From CAYLPJ01 sp964385465 (lineage in GTDB: Bacteria; Planctomycetota; Phycisphaerae; SM23-33), in NCBI GenBank assembly GCA_964385465.1, contig CAYLPJ010000034.1, positions 1 to 64,000 on the forward strand: 64,000 nt of DNA, read 5' to 3'. The position numbers and the translations under genes were made by a program. The notes under the pieces were generated by a model. It saw only the letters and a program-made list of their open reading frames with translations. It was not told the origin of the DNA and ran no database searches. This document shows positions 25,738 through 34,689 of this stretch, piece by piece (the stretch's first letter is position 1; the number at the start of each line of letters is the position of its first letter).

Positions 25738-27132
25738 ATGCCGCAGCCGAAAGGGATGGCCGTGCTGACGCAGCTCAGCCTGACGAATTTCAAGTCCTGG
25801 CGAGAGATCCGCCAGATGCAGTTCGCCCCGATTACCGGCCTGTTCGGCGCCAACAGCTCGGGCAAGACGAGCATCCTCCAGTTGCTGCTGATGCTCAAGC
25901 AGACCGTGGAGTCTCCGGACCGCGCCCAGGCGCTGATCTTCGGCGACAAGCGAACCCCCGTGAACCTCGGGGGCTTCGAGGAGATCATCTACGGACACGA
26001 CGCCAAGCGGAGGCTTGCCTGGGAGCTGCGATGGCGACTGGCGAAGCGGCTTACCATCAAGATGCCCGCCGACCCCACTACCACGCTCTTCGCCGGGGAC
26101 GACCTGGCGTTCCGCTCCCGGCTGGGTCTCGAATCCGGACGCGTGAAGGTGGAGAGAATGTCCTACTCCTTCGCGGACTACGAGTTCCGGATGCAGCGGA
26201 AGGGCGAAGGCAGAGACAAATACGAGTTGGCGGCCGAAGGTGGGCCGTTCGCATTTCTGCGAACGCGTGGCCGACCATGGGACCTGCCGGCACCGACCAA
26301 ATGCTACGGCTTCCCCGACGAGACTCGTGCCTATTTCCAGAATGCCGATTTCCTGGCCCTTCTCCAGCTCGCGCTGGAGCGGCTCTTCGGGCACTGCTAT
26401 TACCTCGGACCGTTGCGGGAGTACCCCCAACCGGAGTATCCCTGGGCCGGGGCCGAACCGGCCGATATGGGCCAGCGGGGCGAACGTGTTGTCGACGCGC
26501 TGCTTGCCGCCCGGCACCACGCGCCGATAGGCCGCGGCCGAGGACGGCCGAAGATGTCGCTGGAGGCGTACGTGGCGTCGTGGCTGAAGGAGCTCGGCCT
26601 CATTTACTCGTTCCGGATCGAGGAGATCGCCGAGGGCAGCAATCTCTACCGCGTCCGCGTTCAGCGTACTCCCTCGTCGGCCGAGGTGCTCATCACCAAT
26701 GTCGGCTTCGGCGTCTCCCAGATTCTCCCTGTGCTGGCGCTGTGCTTCTATGTGCCCGAGGGCTCGACCATTCTGCTGGAGCAGCCGGAGATCCATCTGC
26801 ATCCCTCCGTGCAGGCGGGATTGGCCGACGTCTTCATCGACGCCCATCGCAAGCGCGGCGTGCAGATCATCTTCGAGAGCCACAGCGAGCACCTGCTCCA
26901 GCGGCTTCAGCGGAGAGTCGCCGAGGGCGCGCAGACGGATGCCGGGGTCCCGGACGAGGATGTCGCGCTCTACTTCTGCGAGCCCGAGGACGATGCGACC
27001 CGCCTGGTCCCGCTGAAGCTCGACCTGTACGGCAACATCGACAACTGGCCCAAGGACTTCTTCGGCGACCGATTCGGCGAGACCGCCGCCCGAGAAGAGG
27101 CGGCGCTTCAACGGCAACTGGGGCAGCGCTAG
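25738..27132 (+). CDS. AAA/SMC-like ATPase of the DUF3696 type, first gene of an ATPase-nuclease cassette
   Basis: 464 residues. N-terminus LTNFKSWREI, then Walker A GLFGANSSGKTS, typical of OLD/RecF-like ATPases. An ABC-signature-like GFGVSQILPV, Walker B STILLEQPEIHLHP and FESHSEHLL follow. The tail (LDLYGNIDNWPKDFFGDRF) is the DUF3696 signature. It probably works as an ATP-driven sensor with the next gene, whose GTG overlaps its TAG (TAGTG). Codon usage is less GC-biased than neighbours, suggesting transfer. Start ATG at 25738; ATG at 25756 is possible. Confidence 0.82.
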   Translation: MPQPKGMAVLTQLSLTNFKSWREIRQMQFAPITGLFGANSSGKTSILQLLLMLKQTVESPDRAQALIFGDKRTPVNLGGFEEIIYGHDAKRRLAWELRWRLAKRLTIKMPADPTTTLFAGDDLAFRSRLGLESGRVKVERMSYSFADYEFRMQRKGEGRDKYELAAEGGPFAFLRTRGRPWDLPAPTKCYGFPDETRAYFQNADFLALLQLALERLFGHCYYLGPLREYPQPEYPWAGAEPADMGQRGERVVDALLAARHHAPIGRGRGRPKMSLEAYVASWLKELGLIYSFRIEEIAEGSNLYRVRVQRTPSSAEVLITNVGFGVSQILPVLALCFYVPEGSTILLEQPEIHLHPSVQAGLADVFIDAHRKRGVQIIFESHSEHLLQRLQRRVAEGAQTDAGVPDEDVALYFCEPEDDATRLVPLKLDLYGNIDNWPKDFFGDRFGETAAREEAALQRQLGQR

Positions 27133-27623
27133 TGTCGGCGGCCGTCGTTGACGTGAACGTCCCGATCGTCGCCAACGGACGGCATCCGCCGGCCGGGCCC
27201 CAATGCCGGCTGGCATGCATTCGTGCCCTTCGCCAGGCCAGACGGGGGCTGATCTGTCTCGACGACGGGGGGCGGATTCTCGCCGAGTACCGCAGGCACC
27301 TGTCCCTCAGCGGCCAGCCCGGCGTCGGCGACGAGTTCATGTACTGGCTGCACCGGAATCAGGCCACCGAAGGAACGTGCGAACGCGTCCCGATCCACCC
27401 CCTGCCGCACGACGACAGGGACTTCGCCGAGTTCCCCCGGGATCCCCGACTGGCCTCGTTCGATCCCTCGGACCGCAAGTACGCGGCGGTCGCCGTGGCC
27501 AGCGGACACAGCCCGAGGATCCTCAACGCATCCGACACGGACTGGTGGATCTCCCGCGAGGCATTGGCCGACCACGGGATCGACGTGGACTCCATCTGCC
27601 CGGAACTGATGGAACGCTCTTAG
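27132..27623 (+). CDS. PIN-like nuclease, partner of the DUF3696 ATPase
   Basis: 163 residues from GTG at 27132. The acidic residues of a PIN domain are all visible in order: Asp7 (VVDVNVPI), Glu52 (ILAEYRR), Asp114 (PSDRKYAAVAVA) and Asp135/Asp137 (NASDTDWW). This predicts a metal-dependent RNase or DNase. It overlaps the ATPase gene by one base, so the two are coupled. Unlike VapC it has no small antitoxin gene beside it. Together the pair resembles ATPase-nuclease phage-defence designs, but the specific combination is not one I can name. Family assignment rests on motifs only. Confidence 0.72.
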   Translation: MSAAVVDVNVPIVANGRHPPAGPQCRLACIRALRQARRGLICLDDGGRILAEYRRHLSLSGQPGVGDEFMYWLHRNQATEGTCERVPIHPLPHDDRDFAEFPRDPRLASFDPSDRKYAAVAVASGHSPRILNASDTDWWISREALADHGIDVDSICPELMERS

Positions 27624-27675
27624 CTTGCATTCCCCCGGATCGCGGCGTCATCGCCGCGGGAGTATCCTTCCCCGC

Positions 27676-28206
27676 TCAATCGTCCCCCCGGTCCGCCAGG
27701 AGGTCGCTGTAGGAGCGGTCGATGAGGTGTTCGTCGCGGATGTCCAGGCGGGCCATCCAGAGGCGGCACTGGTCGAGCAGCTCGGCTTCGCCCCGCTCGC
27801 CGGCGGGTGCCCGGGCCTCGATCTCGACGAACGAGCCGAGCCCGTCGACCTCGTCGACGTGCAGCTTCACGTTGCCCGCCAACCAGATCTCCCGCCGCTT
27901 GCTCACCACCACCAGCGTGCCGAGCGCCCGGGCCAGCAGGGCTTTCAGCGCCCCGCCCGGCCGAGCGTCGGCCAGCAGGACGTCGGCACGCTTCGGCCCG
28001 GCGGTGTCGGGGCGGTCGTAGTGGATCAGGTGGTTCTCGATGTCGCCCTCGCGGAGCTTCAGCCGCCCGCGGGGCACGCGGAAGTAGGTATCCACCTGCC
28101 GGTCCGTGCCGCGACATTCCGCCCCGGCCGCGCGCAGCGCCGCCCGCACCCGCCGGGGATCGTCGCAGGCGGCCTTGATCTCCACGTTCACGTGCTCGCC
28201 GTCCAT
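27676..28206 (-). CDS. CYTH-domain protein (class IV adenylate cyclase/thiamine-triphosphatase-like)
   Basis: 176 residues, cytoplasmic. The N-terminal strand VNVEIKAAC carries the ExK signature of CYTH proteins. Basic and acidic tunnel residues alternate along QVDTYFRV, RLKLREGD, VSKRREIW, VKLHVDEVDGLGSFVEIEA, a typical class IV cyclase-like pattern. Members hydrolyse triphosphates or form cAMP; which applies is unclear. It is convergent with the PIN gene and divergent from the next gene. Confidence 0.82.
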   Translation of the reverse strand: MDGEHVNVEIKAACDDPRRVRAALRAAGAECRGTDRQVDTYFRVPRGRLKLREGDIENHLIHYDRPDTAGPKRADVLLADARPGGALKALLARALGTLVVVSKRREIWLAGNVKLHVDEVDGLGSFVEIEARAPAGERGEAELLDQCRLWMARLDIRDEHLIDRSYSDLLADRGDD

Positions 28207-28338
28207 CGCCCTTCCATACGCGGGCGCCGCGCCGCCGTCAACCCGCCCCGGCGGGGACGGCCCCCCCCCGCGGGCCTTTTGCGTGTTCCACCCGCCGGCG
28301 GGGCGGTACAGTCATGGCGTTCATCGAAAGGACCGACC

Positions 28339-30936
28339 ATGCGCCGAATCCCGTTCGCCCTCTCGCTGTCGCTTCTCGCCGCCGCGGCCGCGACGGCCGC
28401 CGAACCGCCCGCGCCGCGCCTCGACGTGCTCACGGCCGGCTACCCGCGGGCGTTCTTCTTCCGCCACGCCGAAGGGTTCGCCGTCAAGGGGCGTGTCGGC
28501 TACGAGGAATGGCAGGGCATGTTCGACCGGCTGATGGGCTTCATCGGCAAGGCGATGGACGAGGAGCGGATCGGCTGCGAGCAGCGCAACCCGGCCTTCT
28601 TCACGCGGTTCAAGGCCGACCACCCGCGCCAGCTCGTGCTGGTGCACATCAACGGCAACGCGCGCGACCCGCGCTACCAGCGGGAGGCGTTCTTCGCCGG
28701 GCACTGGGCCTACCACCCGCCCGCGACGATCCTCGCCGACGTCCCCGCCGAGGCCGGCGAGACGGACATCCGCGTCGACGACGCCCGCCGCTTCCGCACC
28801 GGCATGGGGCGATACCGCACCAGCAGCGACGACGTCGGGCTCTGCCTCCGCACACCCGCCGGCCGGCTGGACTGGCATCGCAGCGAGCAGGTCAAGCTCG
28901 TCGCCGCGGACGTCCGCCGGGGGGTGGTCCGCGTCAGGCGGGGGTGCTACGGCACGAAGCCGCGGGCCTTCCCGGCCGGCAGCGCCGCGGCCGTGCACGC
29001 CACCGAGGGCCCGTGGGGGCGCCGCAATCACCTGCTGTGGTACTACAACTACTCGACGCGCTGCCCGGCGGACGCCGCCGGGCGGCGATGCTGGGAGGTC
29101 CTCGCCGACGACATCGCCCGGCAGTTCGCCCCCGGCGGGCGGCTGGCGGCGCTCGACGGCATGGAGTTCGACGTGCTCTACCACCGCCGGGGCGGCGCGG
29201 GCCCGCGGCGGGCGTTGGACTGCGACGCCGACGGCGGGGGCGACAACGGCGTCTTCGGCGGGGTGAACACCTACGGCCTCGGCGTGCTGGCGTTCCTCGC
29301 CCGCCTCCGCGAGCGACTGCCCGGCAAGCTCCTGCTGGCCGACGGGCACAACGAGCGGCATCAGCGCGGCTTCGGCGTGCTCAACGGGATCGAGTCGGAG
29401 GGCTGGCCCGACCTCCGCGACCACACGGTCGAGGACTGGTCCGGGGGGATCAACCGGCACGCGTACTGGAACGCCCACGGCGCCCGGCCGACGTTCCACT
29501 ACATCAACCACAAGTACATCCTGCCCACCGGCAGCCCGGGCGTGCTCCGCCGCCCCGACGTGCCCTGGCGCATTCACCGGCTGGTCTTCGCCGCGAGCGT
29601 GTTCACCGACGCCGCCGTGACCTACGCCTACCTCCCCCCGCCCGAGCCGGGCGAGCGGATCGGCATCTGGGACGAGCTGTGCATGGGCCGCGCACGCCGC
29701 GTCGGCTGGCTGGGCCGGCCGAAGGGCCCCGCCGTGCGCCTCGCGATGCGGGCGCCGGACCTGCTGGCCGGGCGAGGCACGGCGCCGAGGGGGGCCGACG
29801 GCTTCCGCTGGGCCGGGGAGGGCGTTCGCTTCGGCCGCACGGCCGACGGGCTCACCGTCACGGCGGCCGACCCCAACGCCGCCGAGACCACCTTCCGCCT
29901 GCTCGGCGTGCCCTGCGACGGTCCCGACCTGTTCCTCCGCGTCACGCTCGCGGGCGAGGCGCAGGCCGACTACCCCCCGCAGATGCCGCGGCTGGTCCAC
30001 GTCTGCCTGCCCGCCGACGAGCGCCTGCTCACCCGCGTCGAGCCGCCGCCGACGGCGATGCGCCTCCGCGGCCGGGCCGCCGGGCCCCTCGACCCCGAAA
30101 CCGGCGCGAAGGTCCGCACCATCGACCGGTACCCCATCGGCGGCGAGCGCCGCAGGGCGGTCTTCACGCACCCGCCGTACCGCGGCACGGCCGGGTGGGT
30201 GGCGTGGTGGCGCGACGTGACCGTCCCCGAGGCGGGGCGCCTGCGAATGCACCTGGGCATGGGCCCGAAGTCGCCGGAGAAGAGCGACGGCGTGGTCTTC
30301 CGCGTCGAGCTGGCCGAACTCGCCGCCGGAGGCGAGCCGGACGACGACGCCTGGAAACCGATCTTCCGCCACACGCAGACCGCCCACCAGTGGACGCCGC
30401 ACGACGTGGACCTGTCGCGCTGGGCCGGGCGGCGGGTGCGGCTGCGGTTCGTGGCCGATTGCGGCCCGGCCGATCACTGCATCACCGATCACAGCTACTG
30501 GGGCGATGTCCGCGTGGTCGGCGCCGGCGCAGACGGCGAGCCGCGCCCCGCGCGGCGGATCATGACCTGGGCCGGCCCCAAGGCGTTCGCCTCCGGTTTC
30601 GCCTTCGACGTCGGCGAGGCCCAGACGGTGGACCTGACCTTCACCGTCGAGGGCGGCGGCGCGGTGCGCCTGGAGGCGGTCACCGCCCACGCCGCGCCGG
30701 ACGCGATGGCGCGAGTGTTCGAGAACGGCGTGGTCCTGGCCAACCCATCGCCGCGCCGGGCGGCCTTCGACCTGGCGGCGTTGACCGGCGGGAGGCGCTG
30801 CCGGCGCCTCCGCGGCAGCTCGCAACAGGACAGCGAGACCAACAACGGCGAGGCGGCCGGCGGGCAGGTCGCGCTCGGGGCCAAAGACGCGCTGTTCCTG
30901 ACTTTTCCCTTGACGCCCCCGGCGGGCGCGCGGTAG
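28339..30936 (+). CDS. large secreted protein of unknown function, possible glycoside-hydrolase-like
   Basis: 865 residues. Signal peptide FALSLSLLAAAAATAA. The N-terminal 400 residues contain TIM-barrel-like elements (LAALDGMEFDVLYH, KLLLADGHNERHQRGF, NGIESEGWPDL), which could place acidic catalytic residues. The later region has beta-sandwich features (VVFRVELAELAAGG, RLRFVADCG) resembling carbohydrate-binding modules. The start ATG at 28339 follows AAAGGA. I do not recognise a family, and it is not linked to the hydrogenase genes that follow 200 bp later. Confidence 0.6.
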   Translation: MRRIPFALSLSLLAAAAATAAEPPAPRLDVLTAGYPRAFFFRHAEGFAVKGRVGYEEWQGMFDRLMGFIGKAMDEERIGCEQRNPAFFTRFKADHPRQLVLVHINGNARDPRYQREAFFAGHWAYHPPATILADVPAEAGETDIRVDDARRFRTGMGRYRTSSDDVGLCLRTPAGRLDWHRSEQVKLVAADVRRGVVRVRRGCYGTKPRAFPAGSAAAVHATEGPWGRRNHLLWYYNYSTRCPADAAGRRCWEVLADDIARQFAPGGRLAALDGMEFDVLYHRRGGAGPRRALDCDADGGGDNGVFGGVNTYGLGVLAFLARLRERLPGKLLLADGHNERHQRGFGVLNGIESEGWPDLRDHTVEDWSGGINRHAYWNAHGARPTFHYINHKYILPTGSPGVLRRPDVPWRIHRLVFAASVFTDAAVTYAYLPPPEPGERIGIWDELCMGRARRVGWLGRPKGPAVRLAMRAPDLLAGRGTAPRGADGFRWAGEGVRFGRTADGLTVTAADPNAAETTFRLLGVPCDGPDLFLRVTLAGEAQADYPPQMPRLVHVCLPADERLLTRVEPPPTAMRLRGRAAGPLDPETGAKVRTIDRYPIGGERRRAVFTHPPYRGTAGWVAWWRDVTVPEAGRLRMHLGMGPKSPEKSDGVVFRVELAELAAGGEPDDDAWKPIFRHTQTAHQWTPHDVDLSRWAGRRVRLRFVADCGPADHCITDHSYWGDVRVVGAGADGEPRPARRIMTWAGPKAFASGFAFDVGEAQTVDLTFTVEGGGAVRLEAVTAHAAPDAMARVFENGVVLANPSPRRAAFDLAALTGGRRCRRLRGSSQQDSETNNGEAAGGQVALGAKDALFLTFPLTPPAGAR

Positions 30937-31082
30937 GTATCGGCAATGCGGGTCCTCAGTGTGCCGTTTCCCGCGGCGCGACGTCCTGCGTCACATCCGT
31001 TCAGCAGTGTCATTCGTATATGTGTGCCCTTGGTAATACGTGCGCAGTGGAATCCAAGCCGTAGGTACCGGGCCGCGTTAGT

Positions 31083-31120
31083 TTGACACGGCCCCTGCTA
31101 TGCCCGCTCCTGTCGCGGGC
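31083..31120 (+). promoter_or_regulatory. possible leader elements upstream of the hydrogenase cluster
   Basis: A perfect TTGACA (31083-31088) is present but no -10 hexamer lies at the right spacing. A GCCCGC/GCGGGC stem (31102-31107 with 31115-31120) sits 17 bp before the first start codon. The rest of the 201-bp gap (30937-31137) holds an A+T-richer patch near 31015-31040. Any of these could carry control sites, but none is convincing. Confidence 0.3.
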
Positions 31121-31137
31121 AGGATAGGGGCGAGGCG

Positions 31138-32199
31138 ATGGACGCGTTCTATCTGCCCAGCACGGAACTCGATTCCTGGCTCGGGGGCGATCGGGCAAGG
31201 ACCATGCTCCTGGCCGGCGGCGGGGGTGAAGCATCCCCCGGCCTCGGCAAGGCCCTCGGCAAGCCCCGGGCTCCCGCCAGCATCAAGCCGCTGCTGCTGC
31301 CGGCCATCGAGTCGGTAGGCCGCTACGGCGCATCCGCCGACACCGGCCCGCCCGAGGCCGGCGCCGAGCCGATAGTGGCCTTCGGCCTCCGCGCCTGCGA
31401 GCTGCGGGCGATCGCCTACCTCGACGGCGTCCTGCTCGACGGGCCCTTCCAGGACCCCCGCTACGCCGCCCGGCGCGAGGCGCTGACGCTGATCTCCGCC
31501 GACTGCCCCGAGCCCGCCGAGAGCTGCTTCTGCACGCTCGTCGGCGGCGGGCCTTTCGCCACCGAGGGCTTCGACGCCAACCTCACGCCGGTCGACGGCG
31601 GGTTCGTCGTCGAGGTCGCCACCGAGGCCGGGCGGGCCTGGCTCGACGGGGTCGGCGGCGCCGTCGAGGCCGACGAGAACCACGTGCGGCAGCGCCAGGG
31701 CGCCCGCGACGCCGCCGGCGAGCGCCTCGCCGAGCAGAACGCGCGATTCATCCCGGTCCGCGACGCCGGGGCCGGGCTCGACCTGCCCGACGAGGAGCGG
31801 GCGGACTGGCAGGCCTTCGCCGGCGACTGCGTCGAATGCGCCGCCTGCACCAACATCTGCCCCACCTGCCACTGCTTCTACCTGTTCGACCAGACACTCG
31901 GCGACGGGCGGTTCGAGCGCGTCCGCACGTGGGACAGTTGCCTGACGGGTACGTACCACCGCATGGCGGGGACGTCGCCGGAGCTGAAGCCCACGCCGCG
32001 CCCGCGCCTGCGGAGCCGCCTGGCCAACCGCGTGCTGCACAAGTTTACCTGGTCGCCGAAGCAGGTCGGCCGGCTCGGCTGCGTCGGCTGCGGGCGATGC
32101 ATCGACGCCTGCCTCGGGGCGATCGACCTGCGAGAGGTCGTCTCGGACCTCGCCGCCGAACCCGACGCCGCGACCGCCCGGGGAGGGCCCGCGTCATGA
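31138..32199 (+). CDS. 4Fe-4S dicluster electron-transfer protein, sulfhydrogenase beta/AsrA-like
   Basis: 353 residues. Two ferredoxin-like motifs in the C-terminal third: CVECAACTNICPTCHC (from about residue 232) and CVGCGRCIDAC (about 315). The N-terminal region (FGLRACELRAIAYLD) is like sulfhydrogenase subunit beta or anaerobic sulfite reductase A. These proteins pass electrons between an NAD(P)H-oxidising flavoprotein and an enzyme; the next gene encodes such a flavoprotein, with ATGA overlap. Cytoplasmic. First gene of the hydrogenase cluster. Confidence 0.82.
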   Translation: MDAFYLPSTELDSWLGGDRARTMLLAGGGGEASPGLGKALGKPRAPASIKPLLLPAIESVGRYGASADTGPPEAGAEPIVAFGLRACELRAIAYLDGVLLDGPFQDPRYAARREALTLISADCPEPAESCFCTLVGGGPFATEGFDANLTPVDGGFVVEVATEAGRAWLDGVGGAVEADENHVRQRQGARDAAGERLAEQNARFIPVRDAGAGLDLPDEERADWQAFAGDCVECAACTNICPTCHCFYLFDQTLGDGRFERVRTWDSCLTGTYHRMAGTSPELKPTPRPRLRSRLANRVLHKFTWSPKQVGRLGCVGCGRCIDACLGAIDLREVVSDLAAEPDAATARGGPAS

Positions 32200-33014
32200 T
32201 CTCCGCCAACACGTTCCTGCCCGCCCCGGCCGAGCTGATCGAGTCCGTCGTGGAGACGCCGACGATCAAGACGCTGGTGCTCAAGCCCGAGTCGCCCATG
32301 ACCTTCCGCGCCGGGCAGTTCGTCCAACTCACGCTGCCCGGCGTCGGCGAGGCGCCGTTCACCCCCTCCGGCTCCCCGGCCGAGCCGGGGCGGATCGCCA
32401 TCACCATCCTCCGCACCGGCTGCGTGACCGAGAAGCTCCACGCCGCCGAGCCGCCGGCGACGCTGGGCCTCCGCGGGCCGTTCGGCAAGGGCTACCCGCT
32501 GGAGAAGCTCGACGGCAAGGAGGTGCTGATCGTCGGCGGGGGCGTCGGCCTGGCGCCGCTGCGGGCGCTGATCCTGGCCCTGCTGGCCGACCTCGACCGC
32601 GTCAAGCGGGTCAGCATCAAGTACGGCGCCCGCTCGATGGAGGAGCTGCTCTACCGCGACCAGTACGACGCCTGGGCCGGTCACGACAAGGTCGACTTCT
32701 CCGTCACCATCGACCGCCCCCAGCCCGGCTGGGACGGGCGCACCGGCGTGGTCACCACGCTGCTGAAGGACCTGGACGTCGACAAGTCCAACTGCCTGGC
32801 GTTCGCCTGCGGGCCGGGCGTGATGCTGAAGTTCACCACGCAGACCCTCCTGGGCGAAGGGCTGGCCCCCGAGCAGCTCTACCTGTCGATGAACCGGCGG
32901 ATGAGCTGCGGGATGGGCCTGTGCGGGCGGTGCAACGTCGGGCAGTACTACCTGTGCAAGGACGGCCCGGACATCAACTACGCGCTGATCCAGGACGCAC
33001 CGAACGTCTTCTGA
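32196..33014 (+). CDS. FAD/NAD(P)-binding oxidoreductase with [2Fe-2S], sulfhydrogenase gamma/AsrB-like
   Basis: 272 residues. Ferredoxin-reductase fold: FAD part (MTFRAGQFVQLTLPG), NAD part with GGGVGLAPLRALI, then a C-terminal [2Fe-2S]-type cysteine set (CGMGLCGRCNVGQYYLC). Such subunits oxidise NAD(P)H and feed a dicluster partner, here the preceding gene. The start overlaps it by 4 nt. Together they could link the NAD(P)H pool to the downstream hydrogenase; direction is not decided by sequence. Confidence 0.85.
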   Translation: MISANTFLPAPAELIESVVETPTIKTLVLKPESPMTFRAGQFVQLTLPGVGEAPFTPSGSPAEPGRIAITILRTGCVTEKLHAAEPPATLGLRGPFGKGYPLEKLDGKEVLIVGGGVGLAPLRALILALLADLDRVKRVSIKYGARSMEELLYRDQYDAWAGHDKVDFSVTIDRPQPGWDGRTGVVTTLLKDLDVDKSNCLAFACGPGVMLKFTTQTLLGEGLAPEQLYLSMNRRMSCGMGLCGRCNVGQYYLCKDGPDINYALIQDAPNVF

Positions 33015-33060
33015 CGCGCCGGCGGGCCCGTCGGACGCCCGCCCGCAGAGAGGAGGCCAC

Positions 33061-34689
33061 ATGGTCGGCACGCAACAGGCTACCGAGGCGGCGCCGCGGT
33101 GTACGCTCTGCCCGGCCGGCTGCGGGGTGAGCGTCCTCCGCCCGGGGCCGGACCAGCTCCGCGTCGAGCCGGCGGGCGCCGACGGCCCCGGCATCTGCCC
33201 GCGGGGCATGGCGCTGGGGGAGCTGCTGGCCGACCGCCGGCGGATCGTCTCGGCGGCCGCCGGGCCCGACCGCCGCCCGTTGAGCCTCGACGCCGCCGCG
33301 TCGGCCGTCGCCGACGCCCTCGCCGACCGCCGGGCGGTGTTCTTCCTCGACGGCTCGCTGCCGCACGAGCAGCTCGCCGCCGCCGTTGCCGCGACCGACG
33401 CCCTGCCGGACGCGCGGCTGTGCCTGGTCGTCGAGCCGGCCGAGGAGCAGCTCCTGATGGGCACCGAGGCCTGCGGGGCGGAGTACCTCGCCGACGCCGA
33501 CCTCGCCGGCTGTGACGGCGTGCTGATCGTCGGCGACGCCTTCGCCGCCAACCCCGCCGCCAGCCGGTACGTGTTCGAGGCCCGCGCCGCCGGTCGGCGG
33601 ATGCCCCTCGTGGTCATCGATCCGGCCGGGGGAACCTCGGGGAAGTTCGCCACCGCCCCGGTCGCCGTCGGGCCCGGCGAGGAGCTGGCCGCCCTGGCCG
33701 CTGTCGCCCGGTCCGTCGGCGCCGACGCCCCGCAGGTGCAGGCGCCGGACTTCGATCCCGCCGGGGCCGAGGCGGCCGGGCATGCCCTCGCCGGCTGCCA
33801 GAGGCTCGGCGTGCTGCTGACCGCCGAGTACGGGCGGGGCACGCCGTGGCGGCAGATCGGATGGCTGGCCGGGCGGATCGCCACGAAGCTCGGCGGGGGC
33901 CTGGCCGTGCAGACCGCCGGGGCCAACGCCCTCGGCGCGGTGCGGATGTCGGCCTCGGCCGAGCTGTGCTCGCTGGCCGAGGCCCTCGCCACCGACCCGG
34001 GGGGCTGGGTCGTCCTCGGCTGCGACCTGCTGGGTATGCTGGGCTGGACGGACCTTCGCGTCCTGGCCGCCGCCGCGGCGATGCCCAACGCCACCACCGA
34101 CGCCGCCGAAGTCGTCCTCCCGGCCGCGCTGGCCGAAGAGGTCGGGGGCACGCTGGTCACCGGCGGCGGGTGCGTCGAGGCCGCCGCGCTGATGCCCCCC
34201 CCCGCCGGCGTGGCGGCCCCGGCGGATGTGCTGGCGTCGATCGTCTCGGCCGGGGGGAGCCCTCCGGCCGGCCCCGCGCCGGCCGAGCCGCCCGGCCGCG
34301 TCGACGCCGGCGAGCCGCCGGAGCCCGAGCCCGCCGTCGACCCCGCCCCGCCGGTTCTGCTGTACGCCCGCCGCGCCGCCCACGCCGGCTGCGGGGCGCT
34401 GACCGCGCGGGCCTCCTGGCAGGCCGCCCGCGAACCGGTCCCCGAGCTGCACCTGTCCCCCGCGACGGCGGAGAAACTCGGCCTGGAGGACCGCGCCGCC
34501 GCCGACGTCCGCGCCGGGCAGCGGTCGCTGCGGGTGAGCCTCCGGATCGAGCGCGGCGCCGCCGACGGTGTCGCCGTCCTGCCCGAGGGGCTCTGCGCCG
34601 CCCGCGAGCTGTCCCCCTGCGAAGTGGATCCCGAACGGAACGTCCTGGCCGCGCCGCTGCGGTCCGTGCGCATCGAGGCTGCCCCATGA
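33061..34689 (+). CDS. molybdopterin-oxidoreductase-like Fe-S protein, apparently without catalytic Sec/Cys
   Basis: 542 residues. The N-terminal 4Fe-4S motif is Cys14-X2-Cys17-X3-Cys21 and Cys46 (CTLCPAGCGVSV, GICPRGM), as in formate dehydrogenases and NuoG. A molybdopterin-binding-type C-terminal domain follows (LHLSPATAEKLGL, GVAVLPEGL). It is shorter than catalytic formate dehydrogenases (about 680-720) and I see no Sec/Cys catalytic motif in the expected place. It is more likely an electron relay than an active oxidoreductase. The long P/E/A-rich stretch at about 400-440 looks like a linker. Its TGA overlaps the next ATG. Confidence 0.72.
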   Translation: MVGTQQATEAAPRCTLCPAGCGVSVLRPGPDQLRVEPAGADGPGICPRGMALGELLADRRRIVSAAAGPDRRPLSLDAAASAVADALADRRAVFFLDGSLPHEQLAAAVAATDALPDARLCLVVEPAEEQLLMGTEACGAEYLADADLAGCDGVLIVGDAFAANPAASRYVFEARAAGRRMPLVVIDPAGGTSGKFATAPVAVGPGEELAALAAVARSVGADAPQVQAPDFDPAGAEAAGHALAGCQRLGVLLTAEYGRGTPWRQIGWLAGRIATKLGGGLAVQTAGANALGAVRMSASAELCSLAEALATDPGGWVVLGCDLLGMLGWTDLRVLAAAAAMPNATTDAAEVVLPAALAEEVGGTLVTGGGCVEAAALMPPPAGVAAPADVLASIVSAGGSPPAGPAPAEPPGRVDAGEPPEPEPAVDPAPPVLLYARRAAHAGCGALTARASWQAAREPVPELHLSPATAEKLGLEDRAAADVRAGQRSLRVSLRIERGAADGVAVLPEGLCAARELSPCEVDPERNVLAAPLRSVRIEAAP

